From: Leptospira soteropolitanensis
GTDB lineage: Bacteria; Spirochaetota; Leptospiria; Leptospirales; Leptospiraceae
Length of the DNA: 64,000 nt
Direction of reading: 5' to 3'
Assembly: GCF_026151655.1 (NCBI RefSeq)
Contig: NZ_JAMQPN010000002.1
Span: forward strand, 434,001 to 498,000
Part shown: piece after piece, positions 11,215-19,311 of the stretch
Layout: each line of letters starts with the position of its first letter
Numbering within the stretch: position 1 is the first letter of the stretch
Notes under the pieces: generated by a model
The model's database searches: none
The model's input: only the letters and a program-made list of their open reading frames with translations
What the model was told of the DNA's origin: nothing
Translations under genes and position numbers: made by a program

Positions 11215-11634
11215 TTAGTTCTCCACTGTCACTGCAGGATATTCCTCTAAATAACTTTCGCCATTTGCTCCGTAATAGATCACTTTTCGGTAAATGAAAT
11301 CAACATCATACCCAATCACTCCAGCTTCCCAGGCTGCCTTTAGAAATTCAGGAAATGTACTTTTGCCCTCTTGGTCGGCGCGGAGTGCCTTGATTAAAGC
11401 TTCGCGTTGAAACTTCGGGATCACATGGACTCCACTGACAAGTGGAGTTCCTTGTTGGACCACAGAACCTTCATTCATTTGGTAGACGGCTTGGCAAGAA
11501 GGTAGATACCAACGATTCATAATGACACCGGCTTCTCTTAGAACTTCTGCCAAGGTAGGAAACCCTCCCACTTTCGGACGAACGGACATCGCCAATTTTT
11601 GGGCTTCGGTTAGTTTTGTTGTTAGGTTGACCAT
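11215..11634 (-). CDS. DUF1398 family protein
   Basis: The 139-residue protein resembles the DUF1398 family, whose function is not established. The match rests on the N-terminal helical half and the end segment with GVIGYDVDFIYRKVIYYG-like beta strands, typical of the family. I chose the ATG at 11634 because GAGGAG lies 7 bases upstream, spanning the marR stop; a TTG at 11652 would lie before that site. It follows the MarR gene by 10 bases, so the regulator probably controls it in the same message. Confidence 0.75.
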   Translation of the reverse strand: MVNLTTKLTEAQKLAMSVRPKVGGFPTLAEVLREAGVIMNRWYLPSCQAVYQMNEGSVVQQGTPLVSGVHVIPKFQREALIKALRADQEGKSTFPEFLKAAWEAGVIGYDVDFIYRKVIYYGANGESYLEEYPAVTVEN

Positions 11635-11644
11635 TTGGTACTCC

Positions 11645-12115
11645 TCATTCAATGGGGTTTAAGTTTAGTTTGTTTAATGTTGTTAGTTTGATAAGAGTCT
11701 TTCTGAGTTGGTTTTTCTCTTTTTCCGAGAGAAAAGAAAAAAAATGGGAATCGTTTTCATCGGCAATCTCAGCAAGTTTAGGAACAAGCCTCACTCCTTC
11801 TTTGGTAAGTTTGATTTCTTGGTAACGACGGTCTTTGTTCATTTCTTCGCGACTCACAAGTCCCTTATGTAAAAGTCTATCAATGAGTTTGGAAACGGCT
11901 CCTCGACTGAGTCCAGTCGTCTCTGCAATGACACTCGGAGCGGTATTTGATTTGTAAGAATACATTTCCCTAAGGATCACCCATTCGGCAACTGTTACAT
12001 CCAAGGAAGCAAGTTTCCCGGAAAAAGAATGGGAAACAGCATTGGAAACTACTCTTAAATGGTATCCCAGGTGAGATTTTAAGTGGCTTGGCTCTACATC
12101 TAACTTTTTGGGCAT
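11645..12115 (-). CDS. MarR family transcriptional regulator
   Basis: The 156-residue protein shows the MarR winged-helix fold: an N-terminal dimerisation helix, then the recognition helix region (TAPSVIAETTGLSRGAVSKLIDRL split over about residues 58-82) and the wing with DRRYQEIKLTKEGVRLV (about 98-114). MarR proteins bind palindromic operators as dimers and often respond to small ligands. It is first in a two-gene unit with the DUF1398 gene. A TAGTTTCCTAGTAAACTA palindrome-like stretch lies just upstream of the start (about 12126-12143) and could be its operator. Confidence 0.88.
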   Translation of the reverse strand: MPKKLDVEPSHLKSHLGYHLRVVSNAVSHSFSGKLASLDVTVAEWVILREMYSYKSNTAPSVIAETTGLSRGAVSKLIDRLLHKGLVSREEMNKDRRYQEIKLTKEGVRLVPKLAEIADENDSHFFSFLSEKEKNQLRKTLIKLTTLNKLNLNPIE

Positions 12116-12180
12116 AGAATGACAATAGTTTCCTAGTAAACTATTGTCAAGGAAATTAAATACGGAAAAACGATTTATAC

Positions 12181-12248
12181 CCGCAAGAGGGATACGGCGG
12201 TCCCGTCTGCAAAAGGCAGGCGGGAGCGAATGCGCACCCCAAAGTAAC
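12181..12248 (-). repeat. Dispersed GC-rich palindromic repeat, copy A
   Basis: This GC-rich stretch is the reverse complement of copies at 15490, 18061 and 21913 (shared GCATTCGCTCCCG and CGTATCC cores). It contains a hairpin CCCGTCTGC / GCAGGCGGG around 12202-12224. It stands out against the AT-rich background and lies in the gap upstream of the MarR gene. Confidence 0.7.
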
Positions 12249-12388
12249 CCGGTCCCGCATTAAGAAAAGAACGCAAAGCATGTGTCAGGTTCTAAAGATT
12301 CGTTTTATATTTGGGACTTGCCAGGGTGTTTAATTACGGATTTGGTTTGTTAGTTGGATTTGATTTTTTTGATTAGAAAATTTTGGTT

Positions 12389-12405
12389 CCCCAGGAGGGA
12401 ATCGA
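12389..12405 (-). repeat. Duplicated tRNA-Arg 3' end fragment
   Basis: Seventeen bases identical to the T-arm/acceptor end of the tRNA-Arg gene (12593-12609) occur here in the same orientation. The flanking sequence on the low side is also similar (TTGTTAGTTG and TAGAAAATT occur before both). No 5' tRNA half is present, so this is a fragment and not a second tRNA. The 187 bases between the two copies show no gene I can support. Confidence 0.7.
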
Positions 12406-12587
12406 CCTCGCCGCTGCCAACACTTCCTGTGGTGGCTACGCTTTGAGGCACGGCTTTGTTCGTCGCCTCCCATCCGGGTCGGCTTGCCCAAACCATTGCT
12501 CCCTATGGGTCGCAACACTTTGGCTCACAAAACTGTTCGATCCCCGACTTTCTTTTGTTAGTTGTATTTAGTTTTAGAAAATTGACC

Positions 12588-12662
12588 TGGTGCCCCAGGA
12601 GGGAATCGAACCCCCACTGTCGGTTCCGAAGACCGATGTTCTATCCGTTGAACTACCAGGGC
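12588..12662 (-). tRNA. tRNA-Arg, anticodon TCG
   Basis: The minus strand folds as a full cloverleaf. The acceptor arms are GCCCTGG and CTGGGGC, the D-stem is GTTC/GAAC, and the anticodon stem is TCGGT/ACCGA around the loop CTTCGGA (anticodon TCG, reading CGA). The T-loop is TTCGATT. The 3' end A-CCA is encoded (12588-12591). Confidence 0.93.
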
Positions 12663-12680
12663 ATGGTGATGGATGTATTG

Positions 12681-13523
12681 TCAGGATAGGCGGGGGCTGT
12701 CTTCGGGCAAATGATTTTTTGGAGGAGAGAGACTTGTGCGGATGATGTATACGGAAAGGAGGATGGTCCATCCAATGAGAAAAAACCGAAGGAAAAGAAA
12801 GATATAGTAAATGGGTTTGGATTCCCCTGGAACAATAAAAATAGTTAAATCATTGGCAGTGACAATCTGCGAGCCGGGGATTTTTTTTCGAATCGAGTCG
12901 AATGCCTTACGAAAATCACCCAATCTTTCGGAAGGATCTAAATGGAAGTCATTGGTATAACGCAAAGAACCTTCATCCCCAAAGGCATAAAAATGAGATT
13001 CCCAACCTAAAAATCCAAATTCTGCGGGAAGAGAACCGGGAGGATTTTTCACAAAAAAATAAATAGTGCCGCCATCAAAAGGAAAAGAAGGTATTTGGCC
13101 TTCAAGCCTTAGTTTATCCCGGCTAAACCCATCTTCATAAAAATCGGACCAGTCTCCCCACTGGTAAATTGTTTTCTCCTCTTCTTTCCAAAGAAATCCT
13201 CCGAGACTCGGGAAAGATTCCAAAGATTCCTCTAGAGCCTCTCGATTTTTGTTTTTCCATTGCAGATCGGTTTTTGTAAGACTAAGGGTGCGTAAGTTGT
13301 TTTTTAGACGGATTCTTAACTTTCGAATTTCTGCGGTATTTGCTTCATGGATGCGCTTTTGGATCTCGGTTTCTTCTTTCCGAAAGGGATTTGCAAAAAC
13401 AGTTTCTGATAAAGAATAAATGAATTCGGTAATGGGCAAAGAAGAATCTAACTTTGGTTGCGCATAGGTAGTTTCTGCACCAAAAAGAATTAGAAATAAA
13501 ACGACAGAAAAATAGATTCTCAT
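12681..13523 (-). CDS. Hypothetical exported, membrane-anchored protein
   Basis: This 280-residue protein begins with a signal peptide (MRIYFSVVLFLILFGAETTYAQ, likely cleaved after AQA-like residues near 21) and ends with a hydrophobic segment (about residues 238-262, YYIFLFLRFFLIGWTILLSV) followed by a short polar tail. The middle is soluble, with a charged helical part (about 45-100). I recognise no family. It starts 29 bases from the divergent HIT gene and ends 18 bases before the tRNA gene. Confidence 0.7.
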   Translation of the reverse strand: MRIYFSVVLFLILFGAETTYAQPKLDSSLPITEFIYSLSETVFANPFRKEETEIQKRIHEANTAEIRKLRIRLKNNLRTLSLTKTDLQWKNKNREALEESLESFPSLGGFLWKEEEKTIYQWGDWSDFYEDGFSRDKLRLEGQIPSFPFDGGTIYFFVKNPPGSLPAEFGFLGWESHFYAFGDEGSLRYTNDFHLDPSERLGDFRKAFDSIRKKIPGSQIVTANDLTIFIVPGESKPIYYIFLFLRFFLIGWTILLSVYIIRTSLSPPKNHLPEDSPRLS

Positions 13524-13552
13524 CTCTTTACCTATCGGCCAAATTGGGTAGA

Positions 13553-13912
13553 ATGATAAACTGTCCCATCTGCGATGCGCATAAAAATGAATCTCAAATA
13601 GTCTACCAAAACCAAAATTGGATACTCAGAAAAGCAGAACAAAACTTAGAAGGGTATTTATATATGGAACACCGCAACCACGTGGATTCCTGGTTTGGAT
13701 TGTCTCTTTCAGAGTTTGAAAATTACGGTCGTGCCCTACACAAAGCTACAGAAATGATAAAAGAATTGAATCCAGAAAAAATGTACATTGTTGCCATTGC
13801 CGAAAGAGTTCCTCATTTGCACGTGCATCTAATTCCTCGGTATGAAAACCAAGACAAAGGTTTGGAACATATCGCAAAAGCTACGGGACCTGGATTTCCA
13901 AAACCCATGTAG
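13553..13912 (+). CDS. HIT family protein
   Basis: The 119-residue protein has the histidine triad HLHVHLIPR (near residues 87-95) and the N-terminal CPICD zinc-type motif near 3-7. HIT proteins are nucleotide hydrolases or transferases acting on phosphoramidates and dinucleotides; the substrate cannot be told here. I chose the ATG at 13553 over an upstream TTG at 13544 because it starts directly at the conserved MINCPIC. A second HIT gene lies at 45496 in this window. Confidence 0.88.
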   Translation: MINCPICDAHKNESQIVYQNQNWILRKAEQNLEGYLYMEHRNHVDSWFGLSLSEFENYGRALHKATEMIKELNPEKMYIVAIAERVPHLHVHLIPRYENQDKGLEHIAKATGPGFPKPM

Positions 13913-13970
13913 TCAAAATAAAATAAAAAAATGGTAGGTTTTTTAAAAAACTTACCTATAACTTTTCTCT

Positions 13971-14726
13971 GTGGTTTTAGATAGACATCCTTCCAACCAA
14001 ATTCCCAAATATTCGGCAAGTGACCTGACGGATCTACAAGAAAGGTTCTTTTTATTACAACGCGAAAGTTTCAAACAAAAAATAGCTCATATATTTTTGT
14101 TAGAGGGATTTTCCTCTACCGGAAAAGGCTCCATCTTACAGTCATTAACGATTCGTTTAGATCCACGGAAATTTAAAGTTTATTCACCGTATGTTCATTT
14201 ATCCGAAGACAGAGGTTATCCTTTTCTTTGGAATTTCTGGCGTGTGGTTCCTCGTTACGGAGAGTTTTTGTTTTATCTAAATACTTACTATAGTCGCCTA
14301 GCCTTTCTTCGGTCCGAGAAAAAAATCAGCCAATCAGAATATGACCACAGGCTTCTCTCCATTTTAAATACAGAAAGAATCTTATCGAAAGACAAAATCA
14401 TCGTTCATAAGTTCTTTTTACACATTTCGAAAAAAGACCAGAAAAAACGTTTGGAAGATTCTAAAAAAAAGAAAAAGGGATGGGAACTCTCTGCTTTTGA
14501 CAAAGACCAAGGAAAACATTACAATCGTTACTTTGAGATTTTTGATTCTATTTTGAGTTCTTCCCGAACCATTGATTCACCTTGGCAAATCATCACCAGT
14601 GATAAAAAAGAAGATACAAAGCTTCTGGTATTCGAATCCATTTTGGAAAGATTAGAGAGAGTTTTGCAATATGATTCCCGAACCGCCTTACAATCGATCA
14701 ATCATGGTATGGAGCTTATCCCATGA
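13971..14726 (+). CDS. PPK2-family domain protein, probably non-catalytic half
   Basis: The 251-residue protein aligns with the PPK2 kinase fold, which moves phosphate between polyphosphate and nucleotides. A Walker A-like loop is present (EGFSSTGKGS, residues about 44-53), but the Asp normally found in this loop is Ser. The Asp-Arg of the usual FDRS-Y-x-R lid motif is replaced (FYLNTYYSRL, about 104-113). A Lys-rich stretch follows (about 160-180). Its start is a GTG without clear ribosome-binding site. The ATGA overlap with the next PPK2 gene and the combined size (497 residues) match the two-domain class II PPK2 proteins, in which the first domain is thought inactive. Confidence 0.75.
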   Translation: MVLDRHPSNQIPKYSASDLTDLQERFFLLQRESFKQKIAHIFLLEGFSSTGKGSILQSLTIRLDPRKFKVYSPYVHLSEDRGYPFLWNFWRVVPRYGEFLFYLNTYYSRLAFLRSEKKISQSEYDHRLLSILNTERILSKDKIIVHKFFLHISKKDQKKRLEDSKKKKKGWELSAFDKDQGKHYNRYFEIFDSILSSSRTIDSPWQIITSDKKEDTKLLVFESILERLERVLQYDSRTALQSINHGMELIP

Positions 14727-15463
14727 AATCAAGTTCTTCCGTTAGCCGCATCTTACATTTAGACCAATTGAATCAGGAAAAGAAACTTCCACCTGACGAA
14801 TATCAAATGAAGATGAAAATCTTAAAAAATCGAATTAGAGACCTAACCTTTCTTTCCAAAGAAAAAGAAAGGCCTATTTTATTTGTGTTCGAAGGATGGG
14901 ACGCAGCAGGTAAAGGTGGGGCCATTCGCAGACTCACACAAGAAATCGATCCAAGATTATTCGAAGTTCATAATATTTCCGCACCCAACGCAGAAGAAAT
15001 CCAACACCATTACCTTTGGAGGTTTTGGAATCGAATTCCTAAAAAAGGGCATATAGGCATATTTGATCGTTCCTATTACGGTCGTGTACTTGTCGAACGA
15101 GTGGAGGGATTTGCTACCGAAACAGAATGGTCACGGGCCTATGAGGAAATCGCATTATTTGAAGAACAATTGATAAGTTTTGGTACTATTGTCATTAAGT
15201 TTTGGCTCCATATTGATTCCAACGAACAACTGTTACGGTTTGAATCCAGAAAAAACGATCCTCTCAAACGATGGAAACTGACCGAGGAAGATTGGCGTAA
15301 TCGGGAAAAATGGCCTCTTTACGAAGAAGCAGCAAACCAAATGTTCCAAAAAACCGACTCCCCGAAAGCTCCTTGGTTTTTAATTCCAGCCAATGATAAA
15401 TATTTTGCAAGAACCAAAGTCTTAGAAACGGTCGTAGCCAAATTACAAGAGGAACTCAGCTAA
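14723..15463 (+). CDS. PPK2-family polyphosphate kinase, catalytic type
   Basis: The 246-residue protein carries the PPK2 catalytic elements: Walker A EGWDAAGKGGAIRRL (about residues 55-69), the FDRSYYGRVLVERVEG lid/Walker B segment (about 113-128) and WLHID (about 154-158). PPK2 enzymes phosphorylate nucleotides with polyphosphate. Based on the two-domain family it could be an AMP phosphotransferase, but this is inference. It overlaps the upstream PPK2-like gene by four bases (ATGA), so the two should be translated together and may form one complex. Confidence 0.87.
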   Translation: MKSSSSVSRILHLDQLNQEKKLPPDEYQMKMKILKNRIRDLTFLSKEKERPILFVFEGWDAAGKGGAIRRLTQEIDPRLFEVHNISAPNAEEIQHHYLWRFWNRIPKKGHIGIFDRSYYGRVLVERVEGFATETEWSRAYEEIALFEEQLISFGTIVIKFWLHIDSNEQLLRFESRKNDPLKRWKLTEEDWRNREKWPLYEEAANQMFQKTDSPKAPWFLIPANDKYFARTKVLETVVAKLQEELS

Positions 15464-15489
15464 ATTGCAGCTTTAGGGTCTTTCTTTTT

Positions 15490-15545
15490 GGGGTCCGCAT
15501 TCGCTCCCGTCCTTTGGACTAGGCCCGTCGTATCCTTCTCTCTTG
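15490..15545 (+). repeat. Dispersed GC-rich palindromic repeat, copy B
   Basis: This stretch shares GGGGTCCGCATTCGCTCCCG and the CCCGTCGTATCCTTCTC core with copies A, C and D. It lies between the PPK2 gene and the Rhs array. The palindrome is weakened here (TTTGGAC in place of TGCGGAC). Confidence 0.75.
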
Positions 15546-15671
15546 GGGGGATGGATTGTTTTATCAACAACTGATCTCTAGAGAAGGCTTTTTGTTCTGA
15601 AAGAGATATCGAAGAAGACTTATTTGATTTAGAAACTTAAACTATACTTGATAACAAATTGCTCCAAATTT

Positions 15672-15905
15672 TCAGAAAGGACCTTCTCCTCCAAACCTCT
15701 TTGCATTTGCCATACATCCGTAATAAAATACAATTAGGCTAAATTTTTTATCATCATATACTTGCGAGCTTTGCTCACCTTTTGTGTCGACAAAGAGTGG
15801 TGCCAACAGGGATTTACATTCGTTTTCCATAACATCCCTAGACCGGCCGCAGTAAATCCCAAAGAATACAATACTTAGAATTACTATTTTATTTATTATG
15901 TTCAC
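15672..15905 (-). CDS. Small lipoprotein after a broken Rhs-type C-terminal domain
   Basis: From the GTG at 15905 the product has 77 residues: a signal segment (NIINKIVILSIVFFGIYC, lipobox Cys near 19) and a mature part with the pattern ECKSLLAPL and GCMANAKRFG. The same pattern occurs in the lipoprotein at 22199 (ECAYLLLAPL, GCMINAKRFG) and more distantly at 22992. The GTG overlaps the out-of-frame stop of the preceding toxin-tail relic (GTGA), exactly as at 22438-22441. I infer that it is an immunity-type partner; direct evidence is lacking. Confidence 0.65.
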   Translation of the reverse strand: MNIINKIVILSIVFFGIYCGRSRDVMENECKSLLAPLFVDTKGEQSSQVYDDKKFSLIVFYYGCMANAKRFGGEGPF

Positions 15906-16046
15906 GGTAAGTAGCCTAAGTAAATAAAGAGCCATTAGCTGTGGATTGTAATCGTTCGAAGAAAAACTAGAGAAAATTGAAGAGTCTAGCATATTAGTAT
16001 TTGCGCTATAGGCAAATGTTCCTGCTCGCAGGTCCGCTTCACTCAC
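15902..16046 (-). pseudogene. Relic of a metallopeptidase-type Rhs C-terminal domain
   Basis: The first part encodes EADLRAGTFAYSAN, matching DADLRGGTFAYNAT in the domain at 22438. After about residue 40 the match moves to another frame, where it ends LFIYLGYLP-stop, matching LFIYLGYMP-stop at 22438. So one indel has broken the tail, and the domain's catalytic part (with the HExxH) is missing. It is joined directly to the stop of the lipoprotein gene at 16039, a recombination-type junction. Confidence 0.65.
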
Positions 16047-16455
16047 CCGAAATGCAAAGTTCTCCTTGGCCTAGGTTTTGTTTATCACCCATGCATGCAC
16101 TTTTTGGATTACAATAAAGCAAATTTGTCGTTATTATATTTTGAGCAGATTCTTCGGCAGTTCTTCCGCACTGGACACTGTATAATGCATCATAACAAAA
16201 ATGGGCATCTTTATTGGTTACATGACTTTTAAAAAGACCAAGTTCATAGAACGACGATTCTGGGAAAAGAAGAAGAAGGAGAAGATTATTATCTGAGTTT
16301 TCTTTATTTTCTCTTTCACCCATTCCACATTGAATTAATTTCAAATTGATAATTTCTCTTTTTTCTTTTAAAAAATCATTTAAATTTTTAACTTTTCCAC
16401 CATCGAATGAGCAGGAGAAAAACATTAGTATAAGAAAGAAAAATCTTAGATTCAT
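16039..16455 (-). CDS. Lipoprotein with conserved cysteines, candidate immunity protein of Rhs copy 1
   Basis: The 138-residue protein has a signal peptide with lipobox (FLILMFFSC, Cys15) and six or more mature-region cysteines. Its C-terminal motif CNPKSACMGDKQN-x6-ELC matches CSPKKACMTSHQN-x6-DFC in the lipoprotein at 23301, so the two are paralogues. Its ATG overlaps the stop of Rhs copy 1 by four bases (ATGA), so it is translated with the toxin-tip gene. Function as an immunity lipoprotein is inferred from that coupling. Confidence 0.7.
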   Translation of the reverse strand: MNLRFFFLILMFFSCSFDGGKVKNLNDFLKEKREIINLKLIQCGMGERENKENSDNNLLLLLLFPESSFYELGLFKSHVTNKDAHFCYDALYSVQCGRTAEESAQNIITTNLLYCNPKSACMGDKQNLGQGELCISGE

Positions 16456-17996
16456 CGATGATTCCTTCTTCCAATTTCATATATCGAATTCATTAGTCCG
16501 ACATTCTCTATGGTTTTCTCTGTTTCTCTGAATTTTCGATATCTTTGGTAGTATTTAAAAATATCCCAAGGATTATCTTTTATATTAGTTAAAATGTCTC
16601 CTCCGAGACGTGAACCAATAGTTAGCCCTGCATAATAACGAATTTCAGACTGAACAAATCCACTCAAAAAATCTTCAGCATCAATTTCAAAGTCATTTTG
16701 TTCAAATTTAACATCCTGTTTGGAAAACCAGGCAGAAAAAACTTTAGCTTCGAGGCTTTTCCACCTATCCTTTATATATTCCTTTGCATAATCCTTAAAT
16801 CGTTCCTCTCTATGACCAATTCCTTTCTCAGCTCCCTCGCGGGCAATGTATTTTACATGCCTTCTGATTGAGAGTCGATCGGAAACCCACATAGTATTTC
16901 TAACTGCAGCTTTATTGATACCTGTGGAGATATTCTTACCTATTTTATTTATTCCTTGCCCTCCAAAATCCTTACCCATTGCATGTCCAATAATTCTATT
17001 CAACATATGTATGTGCTTATTATTTCCACTTGGATCTACAAAGGCTACCGGATTCCCCTCCACATACATCATCCGGTTCATTCCTTGCTCTTTATCAGGA
17101 AATACCATCCCATCGTTACTCACAAATCTGCCTAGAGCCGCATCGTAATACCTGGCCTTGTAATAATACAACCCACTTTCCTGGTCTTCCTCTTGTCCCG
17201 TATATTTGAATTTAGTAATGTCTGGTCCATACGAGTCCGTTCGGAATATCTCCCCATACGGTTTATACGTGATATGACTTTTACCACCTCTTTCCCCACC
17301 GGCAAGCACATTCCCATGACCATCAGTGATCATAGTAATGCTACCCAAATGGTCTGGGTGGAAAAAATACATTCCTTCCACTCTGGCATTGCCTGTAGAA
17401 GTTCCCCCGCCTCCACTGCCACCTTGCCCTGGTTCATCGGCAACAGACTGTGTGTCTGCAGGAATTCCATTCCCAAGTCCCAGTAACCAAATCGGTGTTC
17501 CCGACTCTGCTTCCCCACCACCTAGTAACAAAGGAAAACATCCTGAGGTCGTAGTAAAAGAAAACACAACAACAAGAAGTGCCGTTCCATATCTAGGGAC
17601 CTGCTTTTGGATTTTGTTGGTAAGACTTGGTAGAAGGGAGATTCCAAACAAGTCGAAGGTTGTCATCTCTACATTAACTTCCTCTGCTTGATCCTTTGTC
17701 TTATACACCACCCAGAATAAAAATCCAAGCAGGACCACCCAAGGAAGACCTCTATGACCTTCTCTTAACTTTCCATCCATATAGATATTGGTATCTTCCA
17801 ATGTTTTTATGAAGAGAAATCCCACCCTGTTTTTCCAGTAGGTATCACAATCAATGTTTACATCTTTGCAAAATGGATTCACGAGCCAATCGTTCGATGC
17901 CATCTGGTTCAAAAGAATTGCATCCCCTCGGCTATACTGAGCCACCATATCCCCTTCGGCTCCGATCACATAAAGAGTTGGGCGAGTCCCGAACAT
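16452..17996 (-). CDS. Truncated Rhs protein, core plus C-terminal domain, copy 1
   Basis: This 514-residue frame begins MFGTRPTLYVIG, which looks like the interior of a longer Rhs protein. The upstream YD-repeat part is absent, and a repeated flank starts at this point. Two hydrophobic stretches (about 86-98 and 138-158) precede a Gly-rich linker. The Rhs-associated core follows (HPDHLGSITMITDGHGN and GLYYYKARYYDAALGRFVS, about 220-310), ending near DPSGNN. A variable tail of about 190 residues, probably the toxin domain, follows; I do not recognise it. The lipoprotein at 16039 overlaps its stop. Confidence 0.8.
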   Translation of the reverse strand: MFGTRPTLYVIGAEGDMVAQYSRGDAILLNQMASNDWLVNPFCKDVNIDCDTYWKNRVGFLFIKTLEDTNIYMDGKLREGHRGLPWVVLLGFLFWVVYKTKDQAEEVNVEMTTFDLFGISLLPSLTNKIQKQVPRYGTALLVVVFSFTTTSGCFPLLLGGGEAESGTPIWLLGLGNGIPADTQSVADEPGQGGSGGGGTSTGNARVEGMYFFHPDHLGSITMITDGHGNVLAGGERGGKSHITYKPYGEIFRTDSYGPDITKFKYTGQEEDQESGLYYYKARYYDAALGRFVSNDGMVFPDKEQGMNRMMYVEGNPVAFVDPSGNNKHIHMLNRIIGHAMGKDFGGQGINKIGKNISTGINKAAVRNTMWVSDRLSIRRHVKYIAREGAEKGIGHREERFKDYAKEYIKDRWKSLEAKVFSAWFSKQDVKFEQNDFEIDAEDFLSGFVQSEIRYYAGLTIGSRLGGDILTNIKDNPWDIFKYYQRYRKFRETEKTIENVGLMNSIYEIGRRNHR

Positions 17997-18345
17997 GGAA
18001 CCAAGTCTACAACATATCTAACGTTTGGCGATCACTTTTCCCGTGTTCGTCGGGATCAGGCTACTTTGGGGTCCGCATTCACTCCCGTCCTGCGGACCAA
18101 GCCCGTCGTATCCTTCTCGCGGGAAGGACGAATTGCTACGAAATGGTTGATGAGATGAAAAAAGATTTTCAGGTTATCAAAAGTCCTATTTCAACAAAGA
18201 AATCTCACCAGGAAGGAATATGAATGGCAGAACTCCCTATCAAGTTTTCCGCGATGGGTTCCTAGAATTAGAAAAGGAAGAAACTCAATAATCTAAATTA
18301 AGTTAGAGGATTTTGTAAGATGAATACTGTATCTGTACATTTTTT
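17985..18345. repeat. Rhs cassette 5' flank, copy 1
   Basis: About 360 bases adjoining the start of Rhs copy 1 recur next to Rhs copy 3 (21832-22197), and the outer part next to copy 2 (20341-20500). Shared stretches include CAACATATCTAACGTTTGGC, TTTCAGGTTATCAAAAGTCC and AGAATTAGAAAAGGA. The palindromic element copy C lies inside. Together with the same truncation point this suggests duplicated cassettes. Confidence 0.8.
18061..18125 (+). repeat. Dispersed GC-rich palindromic repeat, copy C
   Basis: This copy has the clearest hairpin: GTCCGCA and TGCGGAC form a perfect 7-base stem around a 13-base loop, followed by the CCCGTCGTATCCTTCTCGCG tail. Confidence 0.8.
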
Positions 18346-18420
18346 TTGTATATAAGCAATTAACTGTTCATACAACGTAAACATAATTAATGTCGTCATT
18401 TCAATCAATTAAGTATATCT

Positions 18421-19026
18421 ATGAAAATAGTTAAGATAAAATCATTTTTAATTTTTAAATTATTTTTAATCCTTTTTCTCATTCAATGTGAAAGTGTCAA
18501 AAGATACTCACGTAATCGAATTCACGACACAGCAGACCTTTTTACCATTGGTATCGAAAGGGGGAATATCGGAGCAAATTTTTTTTTCTGGTGCCTAGGG
18601 GGAGGTTTAACCATTAGCAGTAGGACAAGCGGGATCGGTATGAGGGATGGACATTTTGGCATCTATGAAATAAATGACAATTCAACCCTGGATATATTCC
18701 CCTTAGTCAGAAAAGATTCGCCCGCTAACAAAATTGGGATTTCAAATATATTAATCAATTCCAGTGGTCATAAACAATTACACCCACAAGAGAGAACAAA
18801 AGAAAAAGATTACCAAATTGTAAATTTTTTAACCATTTTTCCAATACCACCAATACCCGAATCAAAGAGAAAAGTAGCGTACTGCAACTCTCCTGTAAAA
18901 ATTGAGGGGTCTCTCGGATTATATTTCGGAGTAAGGTTTGGATTTAATCTTGGTGAATTGCTAGACCTAATCGTCGGATATTCAACTCTAGATATACTTA
19001 ATGACGACGAGACAGACCAAAACTAA
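18421..19026 (+). CDS. Hypothetical lipoprotein
   Basis: The 201-residue protein starts with a signal peptide and lipobox (KLFLILFLIQC, Cys23). The mature part has RNRIHDTADLFTIGIERGN near its start and ends with GLYFGVRFGFNLGELLDLIVG (only the pattern matters: Gly and Phe alternation plus GELLDL). I believe this is a Leptospira-type lipoprotein family, but its function is unknown to me. It is the only plus-strand gene inside the Rhs array, lying between cassettes 1 and 2. Confidence 0.7.
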   Translation: MKIVKIKSFLIFKLFLILFLIQCESVKRYSRNRIHDTADLFTIGIERGNIGANFFFWCLGGGLTISSRTSGIGMRDGHFGIYEINDNSTLDIFPLVRKDSPANKIGISNILINSSGHKQLHPQERTKEKDYQIVNFLTIFPIPPIPESKRKVAYCNSPVKIEGSLGLYFGVRFGFNLGELLDLIVGYSTLDILNDDETDQN

Positions 19027-19115
19027 ATAAAGTTTAAAATTTACGGTATTTTAAAATACAAACTAAAGCAGCTGTCAGATACTTTACGGAAAAAAATACT
19101 ACGAAAACAATGCCA

Positions 19116-19311
19116 TCATCGCTTTCTACATCTTTGATATAAAGTTAACCATAACAAACACAAATCTTGTTTTGCCGGATCGTTTATTGCTTTGTCACAA
19201 TCTGTTAGCGCTGGCATTCCAAAAAAATCAAAACATCCTTCATCACCTTTAGCACAACCACTCAACATGCTATGGAAAATAATTAGCGTAATTAAAAAAA
19301 CCCCTTACCAT
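19116..19311 (-). pseudogene. Frameshifted small lipoprotein partner of Rhs copy 2
   Basis: An ATG at 19311 overlaps the stop of Rhs copy 2 (ATGGTAA). After MVRGF, the frame is broken at a run of seven T on the coding strand (19294-19300). Removing one T gives FLITLIIFHSMLSGC, a clean lipoprotein signal, followed by a short Cys-rich mature part to the TGA at 19116-19118. Without the change the frame stops at once. It is either a decayed gene or a slippage-controlled one. Confidence 0.6.

Noticed and set aside
12386..12560. Second tRNA gene next to tRNA-Arg
   Set aside because: Only the 3' end matches; no matching acceptor 5' strand, D-arm or anticodon arm is present.
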